A stretch of 64,000 nt of DNA, taken from positions 2,289,940 to 2,353,939 of the forward strand of contig OY282444.1 in assembly GCA_958296125.1 (NCBI GenBank). Reading direction: 5' to 3'. The position numbers and the translations under genes were made by a program. The stretch is from an uncultured Poribacteria bacterium (lineage in GTDB: Bacteria > Poribacteria > WGA-4E > PCPOR2b). Shown here one piece after another: positions 53,604 to 63,295 of this stretch. How positions within the stretch are numbered: position 1 is the first letter of the stretch; every line of letters begins with the position of its first letter. Below the pieces are notes generated by a model that saw only the letters and a list, made by a program, of their open reading frames with translations, did not search any database and was not told the origin of the DNA.

Positions 53604-54599
53604 ATGCTCGCAATAACCAACGGAGAAGTTCAAGATGATTTCCGGCTTTTTGCCGGGCGTGCCAATCCGGAATTGGCGAAGGAGATTGCTACGATTTTAG
53701 GGGATGAATTGGGGAAAATGTCAGTCAGCACGTTTCCCGGCGATGAAACTCACGCTCAAGTTGAAGAGAGCATCCGAGGTGCTGACATCTATATTGTCCA
53801 GCCAACCTGCCCACCAACAAACGATAATCTGATGGAGTTGTTGGTCATAATTGACGCTGTGAAACGCGCTTCTGCCCGACAAATCACCGCTGTCATCCCC
53901 TATTTCGGCTATGCGCGACAGGATCATAAATCGACAGGCCGCGAGCCAATTAGCGCGAAATTGGTAGCAAACCTACTAACAACCGCGGGCGCGAATCGGG
54001 TTGTCGCCGTTGATTTGCACGCCGCGCAGATCCAAGGTTTCTTCGATATTCCCGCCGACCATCTGACAGCACTGCCGACACTGGCAGATTATTTTAGGGA
54101 GAAGCAGATTGAAGATGGCGTAATTGTGTCTCCCGATGTCGGTCGGGCGAAATTGGCGGATAAGTATGTCGATATGCTCGGCATGCCACTGGCAATCATG
54201 CACAAACGGCGAAGCGGGACTGGTGGACGAGAGGTGAAGGTTGTCACCGAAATCATCGGTGACGTTGTGGACAAAACCCCAATTATCATTGACGACCTTG
54301 TAACGAGTGGGAGCATCTATCAGCAGGCGGATGCTATCGCCGAAGCGGGTGCCAAGCCAGCGTACCTGAGCATTACGCATCCGGTGCTTGTGGGTCCGGC
54401 ACTAGAACGTTTGAATCGGCCCTCGATTCAGGAGGTTGTTGTCACCAATACAATTCCCGTCCCTGCTGAGAAACAGATTGGCAGCAAAGTCAAGGTCTTG
54501 TCGATTGCTCCACTTCTTGCCGAGGCGATTCTGAGGATTCACCAGCGACGTTCTGTCAGTCAGGTCTTCTTTGATCAGAAACTAGTTTTTCCGGTGTAG
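53604..54599 (+). CDS. prs: Ribose-phosphate pyrophosphokinase family protein
   Basis: The 331-residue protein starts at ATG 53604 with GGAG six bases upstream; an ATG twelve bases earlier has no ribosome site. It has LFAGRANPELAKEIA, VQPTCPPTNDNLMELL, IPYFGYARQDHKSTGREPIS and VAVDLHAAQIQGFF, as in PRPP synthetase. The enzyme makes PRPP from ribose 5-phosphate and ATP. The PRPP-binding loop reads IIIDDLVTSGSI, one residue shorter than the usual DD-x-x-x-T-x-G-T. A subfamily difference rather than inactivity is likely, because all other motifs are intact. Confidence 0.9.
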   Translation: MLAITNGEVQDDFRLFAGRANPELAKEIATILGDELGKMSVSTFPGDETHAQVEESIRGADIYIVQPTCPPTNDNLMELLVIIDAVKRASARQITAVIPYFGYARQDHKSTGREPISAKLVANLLTTAGANRVVAVDLHAAQIQGFFDIPADHLTALPTLADYFREKQIEDGVIVSPDVGRAKLADKYVDMLGMPLAIMHKRRSGTGGREVKVVTEIIGDVVDKTPIIIDDLVTSGSIYQQADAIAEAGAKPAYLSITHPVLVGPALERLNRPSIQEVVVTNTIPVPAEKQIGSKVKVLSIAPLLAEAILRIHQRRSVSQVFFDQKLVFPV

Positions 54600-54683
54600 T
54601 GTATCGATCCGTGCGAAAGTTTGAAACCTTTGCGTTGCCACTTATAGGAAATGTTGCTAACCGAGAAAAACTGCACAAGATAC

Positions 54684-54800
54684 CTAGGGCGTGTTGACAT
54701 TTGGGTGTCGAGCTATAAATATAGACCTACGGGGTTGGATTGAGCGAGTGGGTCGGGCTAGGAAGCCCGATCTACCAAGCCCGACCTACCAACGATCGGG
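54684..54800. repeat. Cluster of dispersed repeats before the PEP-hydrolase-family gene
   Basis: It contains the second copy of the GCGTGTTGAC-type repeat (54684-54707) and a hairpin TCGGGCT-AGGA-AGCCCGA (54753-54770) followed by GATCTACCAAGCCCGACCTACC, related to 56491-56515. No T-run follows, so it is not a standard terminator. Confidence 0.5.
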
Positions 54801-54833
54801 GGTAGCGAATCTAAATGGACTTGGAGGTGTAAA

Positions 54834-55661
54834 GTGAAATTCAAACGTGAAGATATTTTAAGCCGATTGCGGGCAAACGTTGAGGCGGGTAAACCGATTA
54901 TCGGTGCAGGCGCAGGCACCGGCATCTCTGCCAAGTGTGAGGAAGCTGGCGGCGTAGACCTCATTGTGATTTATAATTCGGGACGCTTCCGCATGGCGGG
55001 GCGCGGGTCGCTCGCGGGAATGATGCCCTACGGTGATGCAAACCAAATCGTTGTTGAAATGGCGAGCGAAGTGCTGCCGGTTGTGCAAAATATACCTGTG
55101 CTCGCAGGTGTTTGTGGGACAGATCCGTTTCGCTTGATGGATGTATTCCTCAAACAGATTGACGCAGTTGGCTTTTCTGGGGTGCAAAATTTCCCGACTG
55201 TGGGTTTAATCGATAGCACATTTCGACAAAATTTGGAAGAGACGGGGATGGGGTATGGGCCAGAGGTGGAGATGATTCGCACCGCCCATAATTTTGGTAT
55301 GTTGACAACGCCCTACGCCTTCAATGAGTCGGAGGCGGAACAGATGGCAGATGCCGGCGCAGACATCCTTGTTGCCCACATGGGATTGACAACGAAGGGA
55401 AGTATTGGCGCAAAGACCGCCTTGACGCTTGAAGAATCCGCCAAACGGGTGCAAGCCATCCACGATGCAGCGAAGTCGGTCACCCCTGAAGTCTTAGTCA
55501 TTTGCCACGGCGGTCCCATCGCCGAGCCGGAAGATGCCCAATATATCCTTGACAACACGAATGGGGTTGTCGGATTCTACGGTGCGTCAAGTGCCGAACG
55601 TCTGCCAACAGAGCGTGCGATTACCGCTCAAATGGAGTCGTTCAAGTCGATTCATTTGTAA
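54834..55661 (+). CDS. Phosphoenolpyruvate hydrolase family TIM-barrel protein
   Basis: The 275-residue protein starts at GTG 54834 with GGAGG six bases upstream. It matches the PEP hydrolase family (PF09370 type): [67 protein letters not shown] and [14 protein letters not shown]. The family shares a barrel with the Tm-1 resistance protein and its reaction is poorly defined. It sits ten bases before a phytanoyl-CoA dioxygenase gene, probably cotranscribed. Confidence 0.9.
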   Translation: MKFKREDILSRLRANVEAGKPIIGAGAGTGISAKCEEAGGVDLIVIYNSGRFRMAGRGSLAGMMPYGDANQIVVEMASEVLPVVQNIPVLAGVCGTDPFRLMDVFLKQIDAVGFSGVQNFPTVGLIDSTFRQNLEETGMGYGPEVEMIRTAHNFGMLTTPYAFNESEAEQMADAGADILVAHMGLTTKGSIGAKTALTLEESAKRVQAIHDAAKSVTPEVLVICHGGPIAEPEDAQYILDNTNGVVGFYGASSAERLPTERAITAQMESFKSIHL

Positions 55662-55671
55662 GGAGATATTG

Positions 55672-56475
55672 ATGCAAACGCCACACCCCTCTCAGGCACG
55701 CACGAAATATGAGGCAGATGGGTTCTACCTTTTCCCGGAGTCGATTATTGATGAAGCGGTGATTCAACGTGCCATCAAAGGCATGGATGCGGTCCGAGCC
55801 GGGGAATACGAAACGGGCACTCCCCCGCGTCCATCGGCTTGGAATCCCGGGGACGATTTAAAGAAGTTATGCAAGATAGAGATGTCTCAGATTGCGAACC
55901 GTGCGATCATGGAGTTGGTCAGCCACCCGTCAATTGGAAAACTGGCAGCGGAGATTACAGGTGCCCAGATGGTGCAGGTGTGGTGGGTCCAACTCCTCTA
56001 CAAACCCCCCGCAGCTCCAGACGGGATGGTGCCCACGAACATTGGCTGGCATCAAGACCGTCACTATTGGCAGGCGTGGGAGGAGGGTAGCGAGCTCTTG
56101 ACAGCGTGGGTTGCGCTCAGTGATGTGACCCCGGAAGTCGGTCCCATGAAATTTGTTCGCGGTTCGCACAAGTGGGGATTGCTCGACCATAGCGATTTCT
56201 ATGGACAAGACCACGAAGCACAGCGCGAAGAGATTGAAGTGCCTGATGGTGAAAGCTGGGAGGAGGTCCCCGCCATTCTTCGTCCCGGCGGGATTAGCTT
56301 TCATGACAACCTCGCCTATCATGGCAGCGGTCCCAATCTCTCAGGGGAACCACGGCGGAGTTTTGCAGTCCATTTGTGCACGGAAAAATCAAGACCTGTT
56401 GACGATCTCCGACAAGGGTTAACGGCATTCATCGATAGGCCTACACACTGTCCGGTGATCTATCGGAAGGGATAG
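55672..56475 (+). CDS. Phytanoyl-CoA dioxygenase family protein
   Basis: The 267-residue protein starts at ATG 55672 (AAGGAG upstream). It is a Fe(II)/2-oxoglutarate oxygenase: the iron-binding HxD is in GWHQDRHYWQAW near 123, the second His in AYHGSGPNLSGEPRRS near 222, and the 2-oxoglutarate-binding Arg in the same segment. It hydroxylates an unknown substrate; the family is broad and often misnamed for the human enzyme. It follows the PEP-hydrolase-like gene by ten bases. Confidence 0.93.
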   Translation: MQTPHPSQARTKYEADGFYLFPESIIDEAVIQRAIKGMDAVRAGEYETGTPPRPSAWNPGDDLKKLCKIEMSQIANRAIMELVSHPSIGKLAAEITGAQMVQVWWVQLLYKPPAAPDGMVPTNIGWHQDRHYWQAWEEGSELLTAWVALSDVTPEVGPMKFVRGSHKWGLLDHSDFYGQDHEAQREEIEVPDGESWEEVPAILRPGGISFHDNLAYHGSGPNLSGEPRRSFAVHLCTEKSRPVDDLRQGLTAFIDRPTHCPVIYRKG

Positions 56476-56490
56476 AAGTTCATTGGTGCA

Positions 56491-56602
56491 GTCAGGCTAG
56501 GAAGCCTGACCTACAGGGCTCATAAAAACAGTGCAAAATGCTAAGAGAAGCCGAGTTTTTGTCAGGGCAACCACAAGTCGCTTTGAATCCCGGTCCATCG
56601 GG
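56491..56602. repeat. Dispersed repeats before the alcohol dehydrogenase gene
   Basis: GTCAGGCT-AGGA-AGCCTGAC (56491-56510, an 8+8 hairpin) is followed by CCTACAG, related to 54753. Then comes CTTTGAATCCCGGTCCATCGGGG (palindrome 56589-56602), a member of the CCCGAT family. No gene is seen in this 192-base gap. Confidence 0.55.
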
Positions 56603-56667
56603 GGGTTGCCCCTACGGTTTCTGTTGTCCGATTTCTTAATATGAGATGAGCCAAAGGAGTTTTTCTG

Positions 56668-57702
56668 ATGAAAGGTGTCGTCAAATATCAGCGAGGTGAC
56701 GGGTTCACCGAACTCCGTGATGTTGATGTTCGGAAGCCTAACCCCAACGAAGTTCTCATTGAGGTGCACAGTGCGGGCCTCTGTGGGTCTGATCTGCACA
56801 TCCATCACGATCACATCAACCTCCCGATGCGGCCGCCGGTCGTTATCGGGCATGAGTTTAGCGGCACCATTATCGAGTGTGGTTCGGAAATTAGCCGCGT
56901 CAAGGTCGGAGATCGCGTGACCGTTGAGCCCACCTTTTCGATCTGTGGACGGTGCGACTATTGCCGTTCAGGATTTTATAACCTATGCAATCAGCGGGAG
57001 ATTATCGGCTATTGGCATAACGGAGCATTCACAAAATATTGCACCACCCCTGAACACGGCTTACACAAACTCCCCGAAAACGTAGACTTGACCTCTGGAT
57101 CTTTGACGGAGCCGGTCGCTTGCTGTGTTCACGGTGTAATCGAGCAGACGCAGGTCTCCGCTGGCGACTTTGTCGTGATCACCGGACCAGGAACCATTGG
57201 ACTGCTCAGTTTGCAACTGGCGAAGGCGGAAGGGGGCATTGTTGCTGTGTGCGGCACCTCTGTTGACGCAAATCGGCTCGAACGTGCGACTGAGCTGGGT
57301 GCGACCCTGACAATCGAGGTTGAAAAGGAAAACGCGGTGGAAATCATCAAGGCACACACCAACGGCTACGGTGCTGATGTGGTGTTGGAATGCTCAGGGG
57401 CAGCATCGGCAGCATCACTAGGGCTTGAACTGGCCCGCAAGCGTGGGAAATATACGCAGATGGGTTTGTTCGGCAATCCAATTAACATCGATTTTGAACA
57501 AATTGCCTTTAAGGAACTTCAGGTGACGGGCTTCATCTCGCAGAAAAAAACCGCATGGGAGCGTGCACTCAAACTGATGGAACACGGCATGGTTTCCACA
57601 AAGGCGTTGATTACCCACGAAATGCCCATCTCCGAATGGCAGGCGGCCTTCGATCTATTTGAGAGGCGGGAAGGCTTGAAGTTAATGTTGCGCCCTGAAT
57701 AG
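56668..57702 (+). CDS. Zinc-dependent alcohol dehydrogenase (sorbitol/threonine dehydrogenase type)
   Basis: The 344-residue medium-chain dehydrogenase has the catalytic zinc Cys in SAGLCGSDLHIHHDH near 40, GHEFSGTIIECG near 65, and four structural zinc Cys in CGRCDYCRSGFYNLC near 95-110. The Rossmann motif is ITGPGTIGLLSLQLA near 172. It oxidises a polyol or secondary alcohol with NAD(P). AAAGGAG precedes the ATG. It stands between the PhyH gene and the histidine kinase. Confidence 0.93.
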   Translation: MKGVVKYQRGDGFTELRDVDVRKPNPNEVLIEVHSAGLCGSDLHIHHDHINLPMRPPVVIGHEFSGTIIECGSEISRVKVGDRVTVEPTFSICGRCDYCRSGFYNLCNQREIIGYWHNGAFTKYCTTPEHGLHKLPENVDLTSGSLTEPVACCVHGVIEQTQVSAGDFVVITGPGTIGLLSLQLAKAEGGIVAVCGTSVDANRLERATELGATLTIEVEKENAVEIIKAHTNGYGADVVLECSGAASAASLGLELARKRGKYTQMGLFGNPINIDFEQIAFKELQVTGFISQKKTAWERALKLMEHGMVSTKALITHEMPISEWQAAFDLFERREGLKLMLRPE

Positions 57703-57734
57703 GGAAGAATAATAGTAGTAAAGGAGAAAACAGA

Positions 57735-60700
57735 ATGGCAAACGCAAAGATAATGATTGTTGAAAGCGATACCCTTATTGCCAAAGACATCGAAGAACGA
57801 TTAAAAACGCTAGAATACACCGTTTGCGCCGTGGCTCCCTCCGGCTCGCAAGCCATTGAAAAAGCGTCAGAAACGCGTCCCGATTTAGCCCTGATCGCTA
57901 CAGCACTTGGAGATAAGGAGGATGGCATCGAGGTTGCTCGGGAGATATACAACCGTTTCGATATTCCAGTAGTATATCTGACTAATTATGTAAACGAAGA
58001 TTTATTGAAGAAGGTAAAGACAACCAGGGCATTTGGCCATGTCTTCACACCGTATGAAACGAACCAATTACACCTGAGTATCGAAAATCACCTTTACTGG
58101 CATAAGGAAGATTCAAAATTCAAAGAACAAGAGGAGTGGCTCTCTACGATTCTCAACAGTATTGGGGATGCCGTGATTACCACAGATGAAAGTGGATTTA
58201 TAACATTTATGAATCCGATTGCCGAGTGCTTGACAGACTGGCAGCTGGAAAAAGCTGCTGGGATGTACATAACGGACGTTTTCAAGGCGTGTGCCAGCGA
58301 ACAGGGAAGGTCTGTTAGAACCAACCTGGAAAATGCACTCTGCAGAGGAACTATTGTCAACCGGGGATTATCTGTGACAGACCATGATATCACGCTCATT
58401 GCCAAATCTGGTCTAAAAATCCCTATTGACTATAATGCCAAGCCCCTCAGAAACAAACGAGGAGACATCACCGGCATTGTTGTGGCCTTCTGTGATGTCA
58501 CGAAGCATAAAGACATAGAGGATCAGTTAGAACAAACTATCGACAAACTACTAGATCAGACCCAACTCATGGAAACCGTGCTTAATAGTATCAGTGACGG
58601 CGTGATTGCCTCCGATACAAACGGGGAATACTTAATTTTTAACCCAAGTATGGAACAACTCATTGGTAAGCGTCTTATGCCGGACATAGAACTGGATCGA
58701 CGCTCTGAGGTATACAATCTCTTTTGGCCCGATGGAGAAACGCTTGTTCCAGCAGAGGAGCTTCCCCTCACACGGGCTATCCGCGGTGAGGCGACAGACA
58801 ACGTTGAGTTATTGATATGCAATCCGGAAATGCCGCAGAATGTTCGTATCAGCGTCACCGGGCGACCGATACGAGACCAAAACGGGAATAGAATAGGTGG
58901 CGTTGTCCTTGTCCGCGATATCACGGCACTCAAGGAGGCAGAGGATAAGTTACAACAAACCGTCCAGCAACTGCAAGACCAGACCCAACTCATGGACACC
59001 ATTTTTAATAGTATCAGCGATGGGGTGGTCGCTACTAGTGAAAAGGCGGAATTTTTACTCGTTAATCCAAGTGCAGAAAAAATAGTCGGTATGGGGGAAA
59101 CGGAGGCTAATTCCGGTGAATGGGCTAAAGAATATGGGACTTTTTATCCCGATAAAGTTACACCCTTTCCATCAGAGGAACTTCCGCTCGTCCAAGCCAT
59201 GCAGGGTAAGAAGACAGACGGAGTCGATCTGTTTATCCGCAATCCGGAGAGGCCGGATGGGCTTTATATCAGGGTCAGTGGGAGACCCCTCTGGGACGAG
59301 CAAGAAAACGCTCTGAGAGGGGGTGTTATCGTCTTACGCGATATCACGGCACTCAAGGAGGCAGAAGACCAGTTACAACAAACCGTCCAGCAACTGCGAA
59401 ATCAGACCCAACTCATGGACACCATTTTTAATAGTATCAGCGATGGGGTAATCGTTGCCGATGGGGAGGGGAGATACACAATGTATAATTCCAGTGCAGC
59501 ACAAATAACCGGTCACGAATTCGAGAGCATAAAAATTGAGGACGGGCCTGAAAAGTACGGCCTCCTTCTCCCCGATAAAAAAACGCACTTCCCCGCAGAT
59601 CAGCTTCCGCTCGCACAGGCCCTCCGCGGTAAGGCGACAGACAACGTTGAGCTATTTGTGCACAATCCGGCAAAACCGGGACTGGGTACTCATGTGATTC
59701 TCAGTGGCAGGCCCCTACGGGACGAGCAAGGCATTGTGAGAGGGGGCGTTGCCGTTGCCCGCGATATCACGAAGCTCAAGGAGGCACAGCTCGAGTTACA
59801 ACAAACCGTTGGCAGGCTGAAAAATCAGACCGAACTGATGGAAACCATTTTTCATAACCTCAGTGATGGCATAGTCGCTGCCGATGCAAGGGGGCGATTC
59901 ACATTTGCTAATCCAAGTGCAAAAAAGCTAATAGGTCTAGATTTAACGGAAGTAGGCTTCCAACACCAAATATCCCTTGGTGAATGCACTGAAACATACG
60001 GCTTTTTTTATCTGGATAAAGTTACGCCCTATCCAGGAAATGAACTTCCGCTCATACGTGCCATCCACGGTAAGGAAACAAACAACGTTGAGATGTTTGT
60101 ACGCAATGCGGCAGTGCCGGAGGGTAAGTTTATCAGCGTCAGTGGGAAACCGATACGGAACCAGTTAGGCATTAAGAAAGGTGGCGTTATCGTTATGCGA
60201 GATGTGACAGAGCAGGCACTCGCTCAAGAAGCACTGGCCCGAGCATTCGCACAAGGGCGGTTGGAGATTGTCGATACCATCCTCCACAATATCGGAAACG
60301 CAATCAATACCGTAACAGCGGGAATTGAGACCCTCCACAGGAATTTGACGAACAATCGGTTAATCGGCAGATTCTCCGCGGTCGCCGATGCAATAAAAGC
60401 GCGTGAGGATGATTGGAGTGATTACATCAAAAATGACCCACAAGGCCAGAAGGTGCTACCGTTTATGATTGCGCTCGCCGAAGATTTTACCGAGCAAAAC
60501 GACAGGTTGTTACGGCGGGTTGAGCGCGTCAGGCACCGGGCGGCACACATCGCTGATATTGTCATCACACAAAAGTCGTTTGGCAACCTGAATTTGGTGC
60601 GCAAAGATATCAGTGTTCAGAAGGCGATCGGTGATGCGGTGAATTTACAGCAGGATGCGCTCCACAAAAGAGGGATCCAGCTCGATATTGACTGCGAAAA

Positions 60701-61088
60701 TGCACCCAAAGAGATTCGGATTCAGGAGAGTCAATTTCATCAAATGTTGGTCAACCTTGTCAAAAATTCGATTGAAGCCATTGATGAACTGGCTGAATCG
60801 GGCGGCCTCAAAGAAACGCCGCGTATCCAGATCCGATCCTATATCAATGAGGATTTTCTCAACATTGATATTACCGATAACGGCATCGGAATTGCGGAGG
60901 AACATGCTAAGGCAATCTTTGCCGCGGGTTATACCACGAAGGAATCGGGAAGCGGGCTCGGTCTGCATTCGAGTGCCAATTTTGTGATTGGGGCCGGCGG
61001 GCAAATTCAACCGTTGAGTGAAGGCGAGGGCAAAGGCGCAACAATGCGCGTTATGTTGCAGCTCTCTTCTGTCAACGGGCGGGGATAA
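57735..61088 (+). CDS. Multi-PAS sensor histidine kinase with N-terminal degenerate receiver domain
   Basis: The 1117-residue cytoplasmic protein has a receiver-like domain (1-120), one PAS domain (about 135-262), four more PAS units of exactly 141 residues each (from about 274), and a kinase core. The H box is EIVDTILHNIGNAINTV near 843-859, of the HNIGN type. The N box QMLVNLVKNSIEAID and G boxes DITDNGIGIAEEHAK and SGSGLGLHSSANF lie at about 1010-1080. In the receiver the phosphorylated Asp (expected in LALIATALGDKEDG) is Ala and the conserved Lys is Thr (HVFTPYE), so it should not accept phosphate in the usual way. No membrane segments are present. The response regulator gene follows after 154 bases. 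Confidence 0.92.
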   Translation: MANAKIMIVESDTLIAKDIEERLKTLEYTVCAVAPSGSQAIEKASETRPDLALIATALGDKEDGIEVAREIYNRFDIPVVYLTNYVNEDLLKKVKTTRAFGHVFTPYETNQLHLSIENHLYWHKEDSKFKEQEEWLSTILNSIGDAVITTDESGFITFMNPIAECLTDWQLEKAAGMYITDVFKACASEQGRSVRTNLENALCRGTIVNRGLSVTDHDITLIAKSGLKIPIDYNAKPLRNKRGDITGIVVAFCDVTKHKDIEDQLEQTIDKLLDQTQLMETVLNSISDGVIASDTNGEYLIFNPSMEQLIGKRLMPDIELDRRSEVYNLFWPDGETLVPAEELPLTRAIRGEATDNVELLICNPEMPQNVRISVTGRPIRDQNGNRIGGVVLVRDITALKEAEDKLQQTVQQLQDQTQLMDTIFNSISDGVVATSEKAEFLLVNPSAEKIVGMGETEANSGEWAKEYGTFYPDKVTPFPSEELPLVQAMQGKKTDGVDLFIRNPERPDGLYIRVSGRPLWDEQENALRGGVIVLRDITALKEAEDQLQQTVQQLRNQTQLMDTIFNSISDGVIVADGEGRYTMYNSSAAQITGHEFESIKIEDGPEKYGLLLPDKKTHFPADQLPLAQALRGKATDNVELFVHNPAKPGLGTHVILSGRPLRDEQGIVRGGVAVARDITKLKEAQLELQQTVGRLKNQTELMETIFHNLSDGIVAADARGRFTFANPSAKKLIGLDLTEVGFQHQISLGECTETYGFFYLDKVTPYPGNELPLIRAIHGKETNNVEMFVRNAAVPEGKFISVSGKPIRNQLGIKKGGVIVMRDVTEQALAQEALARAFAQGRLEIVDTILHNIGNAINTVTAGIETLHRNLTNNRLIGRFSAVADAIKAREDDWSDYIKNDPQGQKVLPFMIALAEDFTEQNDRLLRRVERVRHRAAHIADIVITQKSFGNLNLVRKDISVQKAIGDAVNLQQDALHKRGIQLDIDCENAPKEIRIQESQFHQMLVNLVKNSIEAIDELAESGGLKETPRIQIRSYINEDFLNIDITDNGIGIAEEHAKAIFAAGYTTKESGSGLGLHSSANFVIGAGGQIQPLSEGEGKGATMRVMLQLSSVNGRG
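58554..60245 (+). repeat. Four tandem PAS units of exactly 423 bases
   Basis: The phrase QTQLM(D/E)T recurs at 58554, 58977, 59400 and 59823 (taking the base before each CAGAC motif), spaced 423 bases each time. The copies have diverged at DNA level except for the linker, which is nearly identical (GAGGCAGAGGATAAGTTACA type). Confidence 0.9.
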
Positions 61089-61242
61089 AAACTTTGGCTC
61101 ATGTTAAGCAGAAGCCCGACCTACTCGTCGAATTCAATCTCTATACCATGCGCTCACCCCAAGTGGACTGACAATCCGCTGCACCTCCGCAGAGACTACG
61201 CTATACACCGTGATATAAGAGGCAATTTTAAGAGGCAATTTA

Positions 61243-63141
61243 ATGAAATCAAGAGATAATTGGAACAATCGCGTTTTGATTGTTGATGACCAAAAAGAGA
61301 TTCACGATGACATTGAAGATATGTTGAATCTTTCTATACAGGCAGCAACGGATGATTTTGGCGACTTATTTCTCGATGAACCTGAAGAATTCCATCTGCC
61401 AGATTTTGAAATTTTTCACGCGGCAAACGGAGAGCAAGCGTGCGAAATTGTAGAAGCAAGCAAGGAATCGAGCTGTCCTATCGCTGTGGGATTCGTTGAT
61501 ATCAGAATGCCGCCGGGCATTGATGGTATTGAAACAATCCATAAGATAAGACAGTTCGAGAAAGATATTGAGTTCGTCATCATGACCGCTTACACAGATA
61601 GGCCACTGCCTGAGATTATCCGTGATATGGAATTGCTTCACAAATTGCTCTATATCAGAAAACCTTTTTCGCAGGAGGAGATTCAGCAGATTACCCTTTC
61701 CCTTATGGAAAAGTGGAACATCGAACAGGAATTAGCTAAAAACCGGGAGCAACAGAGAATCAGTCATAAAAGGCTCGAAACGGTGCTTGATTCTACGGGA
61801 GATGCCATCGGAATGTTCGATGGTGATGGGTCTCTGTTGTTTGCAAATCAATGGTATGAAGAGTTGTTTGACTTACCCGAAAAAAAATTGAAGCAGATGA
61901 CACCGAATGAACTCAGAACCTCGGTTCAAGCGCGTTTCCAAGAGCAGGAGCTCCCTGAAGAGATGACAACCTCACCCTTTGACGGGATCAGAATGGTGGA
62001 AGATATTGTGGACATCAGCCAGTCAGAATACAGGTTGTTTCATCGTTCGACCACGCCCGTGCACGATGATCAGGGAAACATTATCGGCAATGTGGTCACT
62101 TACCGCGACCGGTCCAAAGATATCGAAATCGAGCAGATGAAATCCGAAGTCTCTCGCTTACGCAACGAACTTGAAGTGACCTATTCCTTTGATGGAATCC
62201 TAGGTAAAAGTCCAAAAATGCAGGAAGTGTTCGCCCTGATGCAACGGGCGGCTGAAAGCGATATCACGGCGTTAATTTGGGGGGAAAGTGGGACCGGTAA
62301 AGAACTGGTCGCCAAGTCAATCCACTTTAATAGCTCTCGCAAAGCGGGGCCATTTATCGCGATCAACTGCGCCGCCATCCCTGAAACGCTTATTGAAAGC
62401 GAGCTGTTTGGACATGAACAGGGAGCTTTCACAGATGCGAGAGGTCAACGAATCGGGCAATTCGAGCAGGCCCATAGCGGCACAATTTTTCTCGATGAAA
62501 TTGGCGATATGCAACTTACCCTGCAAGCCAAGTTGTTGCGGGTCCTTCAAGAGCGGCAGTTTCGGCGCGTCGGTGGAACCGAAACGATTCCCCTCAACTT
62601 CCGAGTCATCGCGGCAACAAATCAGGACTTAAGGACCGCGGTGGAAAAAGGGACCTTCCGTGTAGATTTGTTCTATCGGATCGCCGCTTATCCGATCGAG
62701 ATTCCACCCCTCAGAGAGCGGCGCGAAGATATTCCGCTGTTGGCCAGGCACTTTCTAAAAAAATATGCCGAAAGTGCCAATAAATCCATTAGTGAAATAT
62801 GCCCAAGTGCCTTACAACTGCTGATATGGCATGACTTTCCCGGCAACGTGCGTGAGCTAGAGAACATCATTGAGCGCGCTGTCCTGCTTGAGACAACGGA
62901 CATCCTACAAAGGCACCATCTGTCTCCGTCGACCCTTTCTATGCCCCCTTCCCAAACTGCCCCCACTACAGATCTTGACTCAAGGCCAATCCTTCCGCTT
63001 GAAGAGGTCGAGAAGCAAGCAGTTACCCACGCGCTCGAAACTACGAACAATAATGTCGCCAAGGCAGCGCAAGCATTGGGTATCAATCGAGCGACCCTTT
63101 ATCGAAAATTAAAAGTGTATCAGCTACCCGCGTCGGATTAA
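61243..63141 (+). CDS. Sigma-54-dependent response regulator (REC-PAS-AAA-HTH_8)
   Basis: The 632-residue protein has a receiver domain (about 10-165) with acidic pair VDDQKE, phospho-Asp in [14 protein letters not shown] and Lys in [13 protein letters not shown] domain (about 175-285) and a sigma-54 activator AAA+ domain follow. The AAA+ part has Walker [10 protein letters not shown] near 347, GAFTDARGQ near 396, Walker [14 protein letters not shown] near 412, and R-finger region [10 protein letters not shown] near 475. A C-terminal HTH_8 ([20 protein letters not shown]) binds DNA. The GAFTGA loop that contacts sigma-54 reads GAFTDA. The partner kinase is directly upstream. Confidence 0.95.
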   Translation: MKSRDNWNNRVLIVDDQKEIHDDIEDMLNLSIQAATDDFGDLFLDEPEEFHLPDFEIFHAANGEQACEIVEASKESSCPIAVGFVDIRMPPGIDGIETIHKIRQFEKDIEFVIMTAYTDRPLPEIIRDMELLHKLLYIRKPFSQEEIQQITLSLMEKWNIEQELAKNREQQRISHKRLETVLDSTGDAIGMFDGDGSLLFANQWYEELFDLPEKKLKQMTPNELRTSVQARFQEQELPEEMTTSPFDGIRMVEDIVDISQSEYRLFHRSTTPVHDDQGNIIGNVVTYRDRSKDIEIEQMKSEVSRLRNELEVTYSFDGILGKSPKMQEVFALMQRAAESDITALIWGESGTGKELVAKSIHFNSSRKAGPFIAINCAAIPETLIESELFGHEQGAFTDARGQRIGQFEQAHSGTIFLDEIGDMQLTLQAKLLRVLQERQFRRVGGTETIPLNFRVIAATNQDLRTAVEKGTFRVDLFYRIAAYPIEIPPLRERREDIPLLARHFLKKYAESANKSISEICPSALQLLIWHDFPGNVRELENIIERAVLLETTDILQRHHLSPSTLSMPPSQTAPTTDLDSRPILPLEEVEKQAVTHALETTNNNVAKAAQALGINRATLYRKLKVYQLPASD

Positions 63142-63204
63142 ATGATCCATTATCCCCAGTAAGGGGAGTCGTTGATTCACCCGGTCTTGATTTCGATCGT
63201 AAAA

Positions 63205-63219
63205 TGCGATTTTGTCGCA
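63205..63219 (+). promoter_or_regulatory. Palindrome TGCGA-TTTTG-TCGCA, possible activator site 1
   Basis: A 5+5 inverted repeat starting 63 bases after the response regulator stop. The half-site TGCGA/TCGCA recurs at 63296. Such sites suit HTH_8 activators. Confidence 0.5.
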
Positions 63220-63295
63220 AAATGCAACACTTCCCCCGCATCCCGCATCACCACAAGCTCTTCGTCGATTTCCCCGATCTAATCCCTTCCCAACC

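Noticed and set aside
54753-54770. Terminator after the PRPP synthetase gene
   Set aside because: The hairpin has no following T-run and recurs elsewhere as a dispersed repeat.
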